Position numbers and translations under genes: made by a program. The notes beneath the pieces are model-generated. The model did not search any database. It was given only the letters and a program-made list of their open reading frames with translations, and was not told where the DNA came from. Of a stretch of 64,000 bases of DNA, positions 22,590-38,519 are shown piece after piece (positions within the stretch are counted from its first letter, which is position 1; every line of letters begins with the position of its first letter). The DNA is taken from positions 2,542,001 to 2,606,000 of the forward strand of contig NC_089426.1 in the NCBI RefSeq assembly GCF_013426205.1, written 5' to 3'. The stretch is from Metarhizium brunneum (Eukaryota; Ascomycota; Sordariomycetes; Hypocreales; Clavicipitaceae).

Positions 22590-24313
22590 GGAGGGAAAGG
22601 ATCCTTGATCTTGTAAAATGCTGAATAGCTAGTCAATCACTATACACCCCAACACATTATTGCTTGTGCCGACACAGATGTGCTTCCGTGCTTCATGAGC
22701 CCCAAAATCAATGCGTCTCGTAGATAATGATACCTGACTCAAAAATGACTTTCTACCTTCCATCCAACGCTGCTAGCGGGCCATACACATTATACTACTT
22801 GATCCGCAATTTAGTGTGCAGCAATGCTTGAGTGTTGTCAATCCAGACGTGTTCCCTCCAACGTGTTCAGCTGTCTGTGGATGAAGATCGAAATTCCTCC
22901 TGGGTCTGGTAGGTAGCCACATTGACACCTAACTGAGGCCCCGCCTGTCAGCTGACGATCATATTGATACCCAACATCGAAATCCCAGCCGAGCTTGAGG
23001 AGTTGACCAGAATGACATTGTTGGGTCGCCGGTACAGAAGCTTGGCATATTAAAGCTTATTATATCGAAGAAAGTCAAATTTCGATCAAGAAATGCACTT
23101 TCAACGTGTTCTACATCTTGACAGCAAGCATCTATCATCATGGCATCACAACACGGAAGTGCCGACACTGGGCACCTGAGAACATACCAAAAAGTCGAGG
23201 AAGCCCCCCCTCGAAGGCCGCGATTACTTAGATGTGACGCCTCAAAGCCTTGTATAAGCACACAAAGCGCAAGCCGAGATGCTCTCATAAGCCCTGCCTC
23301 GCCAACTGCGGTGTACCTGCTCAACAAGATGGGCGGTTATTGTCTAAACCAAAGCGATGCCGAATTGGTTGGCGAAGACTTAATGAAGCACAACGGTCAT
23401 AGTGTACCCTACGATGAACAGAGTAGCCCAGACGGCTCAATCAATTACCGGATAACATGTGATTCAGATTCTACTCCAACAGGTCGGTCCTCAGCTCGGC
23501 ATCAACAAGTATCATCATCAGCAATTGTCTAACTAGTCACCCTCAGACGCCTATTTTAGCTTTCCGAGTTTCGACAATTGGGCATCGACAGAGCCAAGCC
23601 GTTCATTCATAATGCAGTCTTAGCCCACGCTAAGCATGGAGACGACGTTGGACGGCGAGGGAGTACTTTCAAGCGCCGAGGGGGGGAGGGTTCATTAGGC
23701 ATGTATTTGCAGCCGCAAAGCTTTTGGTGGACAACTATCAGGACTATCGCCGTAGCAGTCAAAGTTGGCCATGCGGTTGAGAGTACCTGACAATATAAAC
23801 TCAGTGGACAGTTGGCCGTTTTCCTGAAATCCAACTGAAGAACAGAGTCGAAGAATTGAGACGGCAGTATGTAGCATTATTGAAAATCATGAAATTCCCA
23901 TTAGTCACATTTCTGCACTCTGTCTGAGATCGCCCTTGCAGTTGGCATAGAGATCATAATTGACAATCAGGGCAAGTTTGGTCAAACGAAGACATCGAAC
24001 CTGAAGCCAGACCTTAGGTCCAGTGATGGGTACTCTGTAAGAAGTGGGCCCCACCGGAAGTCCAAGAATTAATTTACTCCGTACGGACAGAATTTTCTAA
24101 GCTTGTGGAGCAAAGTGTTTTTGGTGGTTGGGTGGCACGTGACAATCTCTTCGGGCTTTTGAGTAATGGATCCGGACAAAAGTCACTCCGTGAGACTTTG
24201 ATAGTTCGCTTAGACCTAGTTGGTGCACACAACAATTGAAATTATTCTCGCCCCTCCACCAATCCCTCCAGCATCATCGGATTCTCCCACTGTTCACATA
24301 TCGGCCAGCAATC
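22590..24313. other. Intergenic, one orphan open frame
   Basis: Lies between the URC1-like gene and ribosomal protein eS1. The only coding candidate is the 130-codon frame at 23140-23532. A TTACTCCGTACGG word occurs near 24074, within the eS1 promoter region. Confidence 0.45.
23140..23532 (+). CDS. Orphan hypothetical protein
   Basis: An unspliced 130-codon frame starting ATGGCATC after ATCATC, a fair fungal start context. The protein is polar and low in hydrophobic residues (MASQHGSADTGHLRTYQKVE, then PPRRPRLLRCD), with no domain, signal peptide or membrane segment that I recognise. It may be a lineage-specific gene, a fragment of a longer spliced gene, or chance. Confidence 0.3.
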   Translation: MASQHGSADTGHLRTYQKVEEAPPRRPRLLRCDASKPCISTQSASRDALISPASPTAVYLLNKMGGYCLNQSDAELVGEDLMKHNGHSVPYDEQSSPDGSINYRITCDSDSTPTGRSSARHQQVSSSAIV

Positions 24314-25329
24314 ATGGCGGTTGGAAAGTGAGCATGCCCTGTTCGCGACTACTTTTGGAACTGTAATTTCTAATGAATTGTAGGAACAAGAGACTCTCCA
24401 AGGGCAAGAAAGGTCTCAAGAAGAAGACCGTCGACCCATTCTCCCGCAAGGACTGGTATTCGATCAAGGTGGGCTCAGTCTACCGCAACAATTTATAGGC
24501 ATTTCGCTAAACCTTTCTTTCTAGGCTCCCAGCTCCTTCAGCGTTCGAGAGTGAGTTTGATATTTTGTTTAGCGATCTCAGAAAGCATGCGTGGATTAAA
24601 CCGGGGCTGACAACAGAAAATAGTGTCGGCAAGACCCTCGTGAACCGCACGACTGGCCTTAAGAACGCAAATGATGCTTTGAAAGGCCGCATTGTCGAGG
24701 TCTCCTTGGCCGATCTACAGAAGGACGAAGAGCATTCTTTTCGCAAGGTTCGCCTTCGAGTGGATGAGGTTCAGGGGAAAAACTGCCTGACCAACTTCCA
24801 CGGGTTGGATTTCACGTCCGACAAGCTCCGATCTCTTGTTCGCAAGTGGCAGACTCTTATTGAGGCCAATGTCACCGTCAAGACAACCGACGACTATCTC
24901 ATCCGCCTTTTTGCAATCGGATTCACTAAGCGACGCCCTAACCAGATCAAGAAGACTACCTACGCCGCATCTTCGCAAATTCGTGCCATCCGACGCAAGA
25001 TGACTGATATCATTCAGCGCGAAGCTTCCAGCTGCACTCTTACTCAGTTGACATCAAAGCTGATTCCCGAGGTTATTGGTCGCGAGATTGAGAAGTCCAC
25101 CATTGGCATCTATCCCCTGCAAAACGTGCGTAAAGAGATATTCAAGCCGTCAGTTATTTGTATGTAACTAACAAGAGCATTATAGGTGCATATTCGCAAG
25201 GTGAAGCTTCTGAAGGCCCCCAAGTTTGACCTGGGTGCGTTGATGGCTCTCCACGGAGAGTCGGGGACGGATGATCAGGGCCAGAAGGTTGAGCGAGAGT
25301 TCAAGGAACGAGTTTTGGCTGAGGTTTAA
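24314..25329 (+). CDS. rps1: 40S ribosomal protein eS1 (S3a/S1)
   Basis: Structural protein of the small ribosomal subunit. Five exons: 24314-24327, 24384-24468, 24525-24550, 24624-25125 and 25186-25329, giving 256 residues. The sequence begins [19 protein letters not shown] and continues with [20 protein letters not shown]. Later stretches include [34 protein letters not shown] and the C-terminal [18 protein letters not shown], all characteristic. It has the short early exons common in fungal ribosomal protein genes. A 3' UTR presumably extends into the gap before the ABHD11-like gene, which is convergent. Confidence 0.98.
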
Positions 25330-25801
25330 GAGTTGTTACATGCAAGTGCGAGACTAGAGGGATTCTCACTGGTGATGCACTCATCTCTGGCATTATTTCG
25401 GTCATTGTGGCTATCATCAACGGCGCGGTTGGAGAACGGTAATTCTCCGTAAATGGTACAAAAAGGCTCTGTTACTCTACGAAACCTGTGGTCTGATCTA
25501 TTTTCTGTGATGCATGTTGTGTTGATGTGCGTCTATCTGCCATGCCGTCAGCTCCAGATCGGTCCTATATTTGCCCAGAAATAGGTGTCATGAAGCTGTT
25601 TGCAGACTGAAGAGACAAATGGCCCCCTGGTATCGAACTTGGTACTAAGAAGCTGGCCAAGCATTAGTGCCTGTTGGAATTTAGCCAGAGTACGGAGTAC
25701 ACCCCATATAACATTACAATAATAGCCTTCGCCGTGAGTGCCCAATTCCACGCTCACTTTGGAATGGACCTATTTCAGCTACTAAATAACACGAGGATCC
25801 T
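25330..25801. other. Intergenic, between convergent 3' ends
   Basis: Shared 3' region of eS1 (+) and the ABHD11-like gene (-). Contains GTACGGAGTAC at about 25691. No gene is supported. Confidence 0.5.
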
Positions 25802-27050
25802 TCAATCTATATCTTCTTGCAGGAACGAAACGACGGCTGTTTAGAGAATTAGACTATATGCTTGCTAAGTTGACAGAATCACATTCTCACCTTGCCGAAA
25901 TGCTTCGGGTTGTTCAGATATTAGCCAGTGACCTGCATCGATGTCTACGAGACGGAAACGAGGAAAGAATTCTCCGATCGCAGGCAGCACATCATCCGCG
26001 ACATAACGACTTTTCGTTCCTCGGACAAAAAGAGCCGGTCTCTTGAACCTCCGTTCCTGGGTATTCTTGTAGGGGAAGTCCCCTAAATGGGCAAGCGATT
26101 TTCCTAGAATATCCAAAGGAATACGAAACCGCTGCACATTCTCTCCAGGGACTCTGTATAGATTTCCGAGGAGAAACTGTCGGATGGGCACAGACTGTCA
26201 CCACGTTAGCCCGAAAAACGTACATGATAGAAGGGGGGTCTGCAATACGAATCGTACCTCTTCGAAATTCTGTAAAATTGCGTCGGCCTCGGCTTGGCGA
26301 GAAATTTTGGCACCTTGAATCATCTTCATTCCCCTGATGTATTTGACGAAGTCGCCATCTAATGAAACATCAACAGGGGCATTGTCAACTGCCACCACAT
26401 TTGATACCATTTCCGGAGAGCGAAGAGCAAGCGTCATGGCCGTCTTTGCACCCCTGAATCATCAGATTCTCGTTAGAGAATTCAATTCACTGGTCAATCA
26501 ATTGATAGATTATATGTATAGAACGTACATTGAATGGCCGATAATACTAACATCAGTAAGCATTTTATCCTTGATAAATGACGAGACGTCTTCTGCCATC
26601 GATAGATAATCATGCCGCTCGTTATGCGGAGATTCCCCATGATTTCGCAAGTCCTGGTAATTTAATTTGTGTTTAGCACGCGAATGACCATCTTGCGTGC
26701 TGACTGATCAGACTAACCAATGCGTATACGTATCTGCCTAAATCGCGAGCTATTGCTCTGATGAAACAACAAAGTAAGCGTTTTACACTACGCTGGTATG
26801 AAACTTGAAAGGCTTACTTGCTGATTCCCCTGTTGTTCTTCTTAGAACCAAAAAGTCCATGCAGGAAGAGTATGGGAGAGGTTGTTGCATTTACTTTTGG
26901 CTTTGCCGGTTCGTGTAAGTCGAACGCCAGAGGTCGTACAGCTTCGGGTTCAGAATTATGGGAATAGTGTCTGCCCAGTTGCCATGCAGCCCGAGTCATC
27001 GCTGCATTATAGCAGTGAAGATAGGCTCTAGAAGCGGTTGATATTAACAT
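25802..27050 (-). CDS. imo32: ABHD11/Imo32-like mitochondrial alpha/beta hydrolase
   Basis: Serine hydrolase of the alpha/beta fold, resembling yeast Imo32 and animal ABHD11. Six exons on the minus strand, 27050-26818, 26757-26718, 26653-26529, 26453-26258, 26194-25891 and 25836-25802, give 310 residues. An arginine-rich leader with YNAAMTRAAWQLGRHYS suggests mitochondrial import. The fold is marked by PILFLHGLFGSKKNNRGIS (the HGLFGS oxyanion loop) and VYALDLRNHGESPH. The nucleophile elbow GHSMGAKTAM has its Ser near residue 131. VDNAPVD follows, and then the catalytic histidine in DAGHWL. The final 11-codon exon is inferred from a good GTGAGA donor and AAACAG acceptor; without it the frame would end in GENVILST. 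Confidence 0.9.
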
Positions 27051-30420
<3,370 letters not shown>

Positions 30421-31063
30421 CATAGCATGTATTGGCAATGCGACATTTTGGCTCGCGTCTGTTTGCTGCAGCTAGCAGGGATAGAATGATAATGTCTTTT
30501 GGGGCAATAAGCTAGCTAATAAACGTACGTATACGTACCTAAGTAATTACATGTAATTTCAGAGTGAAGTTAGCGGTGGTAGATTCACAAGGGCACATGG
30601 ATACCACAAGTTAGCTACGCGCGCGGCCCCTGGTTCTGGTGACAGTACAGTTATCACAAGACAGGTCCTAAATTATCACGAGTTTTAAACGTCTAATGTC
30701 TTGAAGAAAGATTCTAAGGTTAGTCACTGAAATGCACCTTATACCTACTAAGTACATACCTAGGTAGGTAGGTAGTATTGCCCGGGGACTCGCTTAGTGG
30801 CTCGTCATGTGATTATGTAAGTACGGGGCACGTAACAACATGCACTGCCAGCTACTTGTGTCACGCCCCATATTAGGTAATGCAGCAAGCAAAGCCCTGA
30901 CTGCCTGAGGTGTTAGTGAATTACCCGCTTCGCGAGGTGCAGTTAGGGCAGACCAGTGGGGCACACATAAGTTTCACCGGCCTCTTGTGACTTTTTTTTT
31001 TTTCCATCACTCAACACACACGGCACGCAAACCACGAGCCTCTGCCAATTCTGATCAGTCAAT
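30421..31063. other. Intergenic sequence, L12 promoter side
   Basis: Holds a CCTAGGTAGGTAGGTAG cluster at 30741-30777 and a poly-T/CT tract at about 30990-31005, just upstream of the L12 start. No gene is supported. Confidence 0.5.
30741..30777. repeat. CCTAGGTA palindrome cluster
   Basis: ACCTACTAAGTA followed by ACATACCTAGGTAGGTAGGT. This is a member of the dispersed intergenic palindrome family, between sec23 and rpl12. Confidence 0.65.
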
Positions 31064-31827
<764 letters not shown>

Positions 31828-33594
31828 AGATCCGTCGAAAACACAAAACACTCATCAGAGCAAGCTATGTTGGCAATGAACTTCATGGGTAGTGATAATG
31901 GCACATCATGAGCGGCGTAGTAGTCACCTGTATGACAACGTGGTTCAGTTTCGAAACGTCCCCTTGCAGTGACTCGTGGTGTGATGTAAGAAGGCGAACA
32001 TAAATCCTCGGCTACACTCTGAGATTGACCAGACTCCACGGTGGTCTATTTCAATTTTTGCTCGAGGAAGAATAAATCTCAATGTGGCCCCTTACTCACC
32101 GCGACACTCTGGCTTATTTTGGCCCGCTGAGTGTAGTGGTCCATTTATCTGGCCAACATATCTCCAAACCTAACTCAGGGCTTGTTACCTGACCTCCGGC
32201 GAATCAATGCATCCATAACAAGTCCATGTTGAATATTGTAAGAATGGGCGTTAGTCTCCTCTGGCGGTATCTTACCGTCTGTGATGCTCTTTGTCGATAC
32301 AATATATAACTTGTGGGCTATTCAAATCCGTTGTCCTCCACTTCAGGCATTTCATCTTGCGGTCGCTTTTAGACCATACCACTCATTGTCGGGCAGAGCA
32401 TCATGCAGTGATGGGAATTGTGTTGGTCCTGCATATTAAGTGCAAAGACTGGGCCTTGAATGTTCTTGTCCTTGTTTTCCATGTCTCGTATATAGGGTAC
32501 CTACTTCTGCTAGTATATCCATAGATATCATATCATACCAACACTATTGTTTACAGTGTGAGGAAATGGTATTTACCCACCTCAATTCATGGTATCATGT
32601 GTCACTTGCTTGCTGGTTATGGGGACACGACTTGTTTTCATGGCACTCGTCAGTGGCATTGGCGACAAAGACCGCTTGGCAGCAATCCCACGGGAAAACG
32701 TACAAGTACCAAGGCATGACTTGCCGTATTCTTGGTCTGTTAAACCATGAGTTTCTTGTCTTTGCTCTTGTCGCCGTATTTCCAGAACACAGTCACCGCA
32801 ACATTATCCGCAACCTCCGGTGAGCTGGCTGCCTCTCCGACTCGAGTTCTCGGCCCTCCTGTTACACAGTCACCGGTAGGACATGCGATGCGAGCTTGCT
32901 CTGAAGTCGGTGCAGGAAGTGGTTACTATTGGGCGACAGGATTGATTGATAGGCCGCATCACATTGGTGAGTGAGTGTAGGGTAAGATATTGATTCGATA
33001 CTGTGCGAGCGCATGCGGACCACGGGAGGATGGATCTCTCTGAATTTAATACTTGTGCAGCTGGGCTGGGTTGTAGTCCCGTTTACTAAAGTACTTATGC
33101 AATGTTTCCCCAGCTGGGGGAACTGTTGTCACACATTCTAGAAGTCGGCTATGTAGTCGTCGCAAGCTTGCCTTCTTAGAGGCGGTCACCTCCACCGCGC
33201 CACAGCACAAGCCACCAAAAGCAACACCTTTCCCTTGGACCAACATCAACTCAACGCTGTTGTGCTTGGCATGTCAGCACATCGCTTCCTGACCCTATCC
33301 CCTCCCTTCCTCCTCTCCAGCACAGAAATCCACATCATCACCGACAACGGTGACGCACGGCGCCTCACTTCTAATCGCACTCTCGCATCCCGAGACAGCA
33401 TCATAGGTCTGTTCTCAGGACAGCACGTTGGACACCCTTGGGCAGCCGCAGAGCTCCAGCGTCATCCACGGGGAAGACGCCGTTAGCAGCCCCAAATGCG
33501 TCTCGACTACTACACATCATCAGCCATGCGTTGAGCGGCAAGTCATGATCGAATGCTGACTTGCCAGCCGTCGTTCATTTTCCGTTGACTTTGT
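31828..33594. other. Intergenic sequence
   Basis: Between rpl12 and the O-GlcNAc transferase gene. Several 60-130 codon open frames occur on both strands, but none has a recognisable protein or splice logic. It probably contains a long leader and promoter for the transferase. Confidence 0.45.
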
Positions 33595-36500
33595 ATGATT
33601 CAGACGCCCCAGTTTCTTTCGGATATGCTTCCTGCACCGCCGATGCATCCTGGTACCGTGCCAGGACCACAAGCTTTCAACAGCTTATCCAACATACCTG
33701 GACAAGAAGCCAACGGACACAACGATGGCCACGCCCGCCGATTTGTACCAAACCATAGACGTTCTTTTCCGATCAGAATATCGCAGTCGTCGCAACAGGC
33801 TGCCATGCCAACTGCTCATCTCGGTTCATTTACGACCGAGCACAACCTTCGCAGAAAGACGCCGGGCGGAACGGTCGAGGCGGGATACGATGGTTCGCCG
33901 ATTCAGCCATTCCCGGGACCACCACCATTGAAACAGATGATACTCCCCATATCAGCTGGCTTAACATCCTACTTTCCACCGGACCCTTTGCTGGGATCTA
34001 TACAACCGCCGCACATCCAATTCAATGTGCTCGGTAGCAGCTATAGTCACGGCTCTCACCCCCCAGCAAACCTTCAGCCTGGTGCCTGGGCCTACAGTGA
34101 CGCAACACCCAATGGGTTTGACCTTTCGACGGTTCTGAACAGTGGTTCACGCTTGCTGAATACCAGCAATGTCCAAGCCATGGGTCAGCCTTCAGATCTT
34201 TACCAGCCAGTCATTCGAGCGAATGAGCACAACCTCCGTGCCTTCTGCCCGCCTCCAGCTCCAACCAGTGGTTCATTGCTATTTGGTCATATGGGCTGGC
34301 AGCCGGGATCTTCGCCATGGGACCATAGCAACTATGACAAAAACCCGGGCCTTGGTATTCCATACACGGCACCAGATATAAACCATACCGGATATGGTCA
34401 ACATGGCAGCGTCGTATCCCAGCACTCACAATTATACGGCAAGTATCAAGGGCTAGATAGAGGGACAAGATATTCTGGACACAGTCCACGGTGGGGGTTT
34501 CAAACATACCAAGGTCCTCGCTCAAGGACTGATGGCCAAAGGGTGACTTCGATCGGAGAGTCACATCTTCGGGACAAAGCCTTACAGCAATCCTATCAAA
34601 GCTATGTGGAACTGCTTTCATATTTGCAAGCCAGTGGCAAAACGAGCCCAACCAGAAGTAGCCCTGGCTCCTTCAGTTCTTGCAAACTCCCGGCGTATCC
34701 CAAACCACCGAAGCTACAGAGCCTTAGAATGGTCAAAAGCGCCAATCTCGCGGGCCCCAACGCGACATCTGCTAATAGTATGAGTCAAGGCTCGGCCGAG
34801 CATGGTGGACGGTGTACTCTGGATAGCGGCCGGTCCTTACACAGGCACGCTCCCTATAGCCAACCAACCCCTAATGGTAACAACGTATACTCTTTGGAAC
34901 AAAAATTTGTCTCGGCAAACCCGAGTATCTCAGCACCTTCATTTAGCAACATAACAACCGCAGTCCATCCATTACCGGTATCCAATGCTCTGACATCTCT
35001 AGACATTCTTAATAATCTCTGCGAACAAACCAAGTGGCAATGGATCGAAGGTATGCTTGTCGGAGGTTGCCTTCTATACTGCCTAGAGCGGTATGATGAC
35101 GCGTTAAAATGGTTCTCAGCAATAATTAAGCTGGATTCCGGGTGAGTATACCTCATCATGAGGGATTATTGCCTTAACCACTAATCAAGTTGTCTCGTAG
35201 TCAAGTTGAGGCCACTACACATCTTGGCGCAGCTCTGTACTGTCTTGGCCGCCAGGATGAAGCTGAGCAGAACTGGCTTCGGGCGGTAAAGCTAGAACCA
35301 AGCTATTTAGATGCAACGGAACATCTAGTAGGGTACTTGTACAAAAACCGGAGCGGGGAAGCTATCGAAGTTATAGCATATGTCCAGAAAGCTTTAGGCC
35401 CCGTTATCGCCAGTACGAGCTCTACCCAATCAAAGGCGCCACTGCCTATCCTAGGAAGTGGAAATGAACTAGTTGTACCAGGCTCCCAGTCTCAATTTCT
35501 GAACGGGGGCGGCAGTAGCAATACCCCTGGATTCGGATCCAGTGGTTACTTGCTGTCTGGTATAGATAACGGCAGAATGCTGGCCCTAGTTCATGCAAAA
35601 GGAACATTGCTCTATAGCCAAAAGGACACCGAGCGTGCGTCGGAAGCCTTCCAGGAAGCTGTTTTGATCAGCCTTGGACGACAAGTTACAGGGATCCAGG
35701 AACTTATTCGTCGTATCCAAGTCGCGCTCTCACCAAGAACATGCCAAAATGCTTCTAGCAAAAAGTCACAATCTCTGCAGCCGTTGATGTTGTCTCCAGA
35801 AAAAGCCCGGCATACCGCCCATCTTGTTTTTGGTGGCACCGGTGAACTACCTGGTCTCCAATTTCTCCGAAACGGGCCATCTAAGCGTGCTGCTGTGCAA
35901 ACGACAAGCAACTCATTGCTATCGCTGGCTAAAATCTTGCAAGACGCCATGTCTAGTGGCAAAGTGGATTTTGGCCTCTTTCGTGGCTCATCGCAAGTCG
36001 GCGATATACTTGCTCTATACTATCTTTCTTTGTCGCTTCAAGAGAGTCCATCTACAGCCAATAATGTTGGCATTCTTCTCGCTGGAGTCCAACAAGGCAT
36101 TGCCGCATTCTCAAACACAGCTGGCAGAACAATGCCGCAAACTAGTATACCTGGTATTGCCCCTGGAAGTGGCCTTGCCCTAGCACTTGCGTATTATAAT
36201 TATGGTCTTAAACTCGATCCGAACCATGTTCATCTTTATACAAATCTTGGCAGCTTGCTGAAGGATGTTGGCCAACTGGACTTCGCAATAGGAATGTACG
36301 AACGCGCAGTATCCTGTGACGGGACGTTTGACATTGCTCTCACGAATCTTGCCAATGCTGTCAAAGACAAGGGCCGGATAAACGATGCCATTCACTACTA
36401 TCGACGCGCAGTAAACGCGAATCCTGGGTTCGCGGAGGCTGTTTGCGGGCTTTTTACGGCCCTTAATTCCGTGTGCAACTGGCGTGGCCGTGGCGGTGTG

Positions 36501-38519
36501 TTTCTAGAATCTGGGAAGTACGACCGGTGGCATGTCAATAGTGAGGGAATGCTCGTTGACGCTCAAACTAGTGGGTGCAGCAGCGGTCTCACTAGGCGCG
36601 TCGTCGATATCGTGAGCCAACAACTCAAGGATGCATCTCACTGGGGCCAAGGGATGTTGCGGGAATCCGCTATATGTGATTTAGCAAAGCAACTGCAACA
36701 TCTTTGCAAAGACCCATCGTTTCAACTAGAGGAAGCCCTTCGCCGATGGGCTGATCAGCCATGGGAAGGATCTCGACTTTTGCGACTGATAGAGCGTGCC
36801 ACACGAGTGTTACTGAGGAAAAGTTACAGGGATCGATATCTATGTGGCCAAACTAACAAATTGTCATACGACAGACCGAAACTGTCGCAAAATCTTAGTG
36901 TTCCATCAGCACCTACAGTGCTTCCATTTCATACCTTCACGTGTCCCTTAACAGCTAGACACATAAGAGCAATTGCTCAACGAAATGCTCTTCGTATATC
37001 GAGCTCGACACTTCGATCACCCTGGATACCTTCCACAATGTACCCTCCTCCTTCCCCTCCGAACCCACATTTGAATGTGGGTTATATATCCTCAGATTTC
37101 AATAACCATCCGTTGGCTCATTTGTAAGTCACACTGTCTGTTTTTTTGTTCAACCTCTCTGCTTTTGGAGCTATATTAGACTCTTGCCTAACTTAGTTGG
37201 AGGATGCAATCCGCCTTCGGGTTTCACAACCCGGATCGAGTCCAGGCTATTTGCTATGCCACCACACCAAGTGATGGGTCTGTCCATCGCCAGCAGATTG
37301 AGAACGAGGCACCGGTGTTTAGAGATGTCAGCAACTGGCCACCAGATAAATTGGTTGAACAGATTACAAGGGACAATATTCACATACTGGTGAATCTGAA
37401 CGGCTACACCAGGGGTGCAAGGAATGAAATCTTTGCAGCCAGGCCGGCACCTATTCAAATGTCGTTTATGGGATTTGCTGGCACATTAGGTGCTGAGTGG
37501 TGCGACTATATACTAGCTGACACAACCGCAGTCCCGTCAACCACTCTTCGCCCTTGGAGAGATAATGTGTCAATCGAAGATGTGTTCTGTGATAACAATG
37601 AAGACACCACAGGCGACTGGGTGTATTCGGAAAATGTTATCTTTTGCCGGGACACTTTCTTCTGCTGCGATCATGCACAGTCATGCGCAATTGACGAGAA
37701 AGAAACTGAGTGGGCTGAGGTGGAAAGGCGGAGGTGGAAGATGAGAAAGGAGTTGTTTCCCAGGCTGGGAAACGATGCTATCATACTCGGCAACTTCAAT
37801 CAGCTCTACAAGGTAAGTAAAAAACGCCTTCCTCGTTGACTTTGCCATTTTCCCGAGCTGTCAATCTAACGAGATGCGGAAAGATTGACCCGACCATTTT
37901 TCGGGCTTGGCTACGCATTCTGGCTCGGGTCCCACGAGCGGTTTTATGGCTTCTTCGGTTTCCTGAACCCGGTGAGAGCAACCTCCGGGCTACAGCTAAA
38001 GCGTGGGCCGGACCTGAAGTAGCAGACCGGATAATTTTCACAGATGTGGCCCCAAAAAGTCAACACATTTCGCGGGCCACTGTTTGCGATATGTTTCTGG
38101 ATACCCCGGAATGCAATGCCCACACCACAGCTGCAGATGTCCTGTGGTCCAGCACCCCACTACTTACTCTTCCCCGATATCCTTACAAAATGTGCTCACG
38201 GATGGCTGCGTCTATTTTACGTGGTGCGCTTCCTCGATCTTTGGAAGGCCAACAAGCAGCCGAGGAACTGATTACAGACACTGAGGCAGGATATGAGCAG
38301 CGAGCGGCTGATTTGGCGAATAGCCTTGAATACACAATGACTAGTGGCGGCTACGGACAAAGCAGTGGCCGTCTGGCGGACATACGGAAGCTTTTGTGGG
38401 ATAGCAAATGGCACTGTGGCCTATTTAATACCCGAAGATGGGTGGAAGACCTAGAGACAGCATACGAGGAGGCATGGAAAAGGTGGGTTAATGGTGCTGG
38501 TGGTGACATTTACCTCTGA
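33595..38519 (+). CDS. ogt: Protein O-GlcNAc transferase (TPR + GT41)
   Basis: Transfers GlcNAc from UDP-GlcNAc to Ser/Thr of nuclear and cytosolic proteins. Four exons, 33595-35141, 35201-37123, 37203-37812 and 37884-38519, give 1571 residues. The first 460 residues are Pro/Ser/Gly-rich and probably disordered. TPR units follow around 485-560 (CLGRQDEAEQNWLRAVKLEP) and 839-945 (LYTNLGSLLKDVGQLDFAI). The GT41 catalytic domain starts near 1140. Its parts are GYISSDFNNHPLAHL with the first catalytic-site histidine, NLNGYTRGARNEIFAARPAP, GFAGTLGAEWCDYILAD, LGNFNQLYKIDP with the UDP-contacting lysine, and FLDTPECNAHTTAADVLW. An acidic, Cys-containing insert of about 60 residues lies between the two catalytic lobes. 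Acceptor 37202 was chosen over 37196 because it gives HPLAHL-MQSAFG. Confidence 0.93.

Noticed and set aside
32291..32974. Overlapping + strand frames upstream of the O-GlcNAc transferase gene
   Set aside because: Three overlapping short frames in different phases with no family resemblance; probably leader or intergenic sequence.
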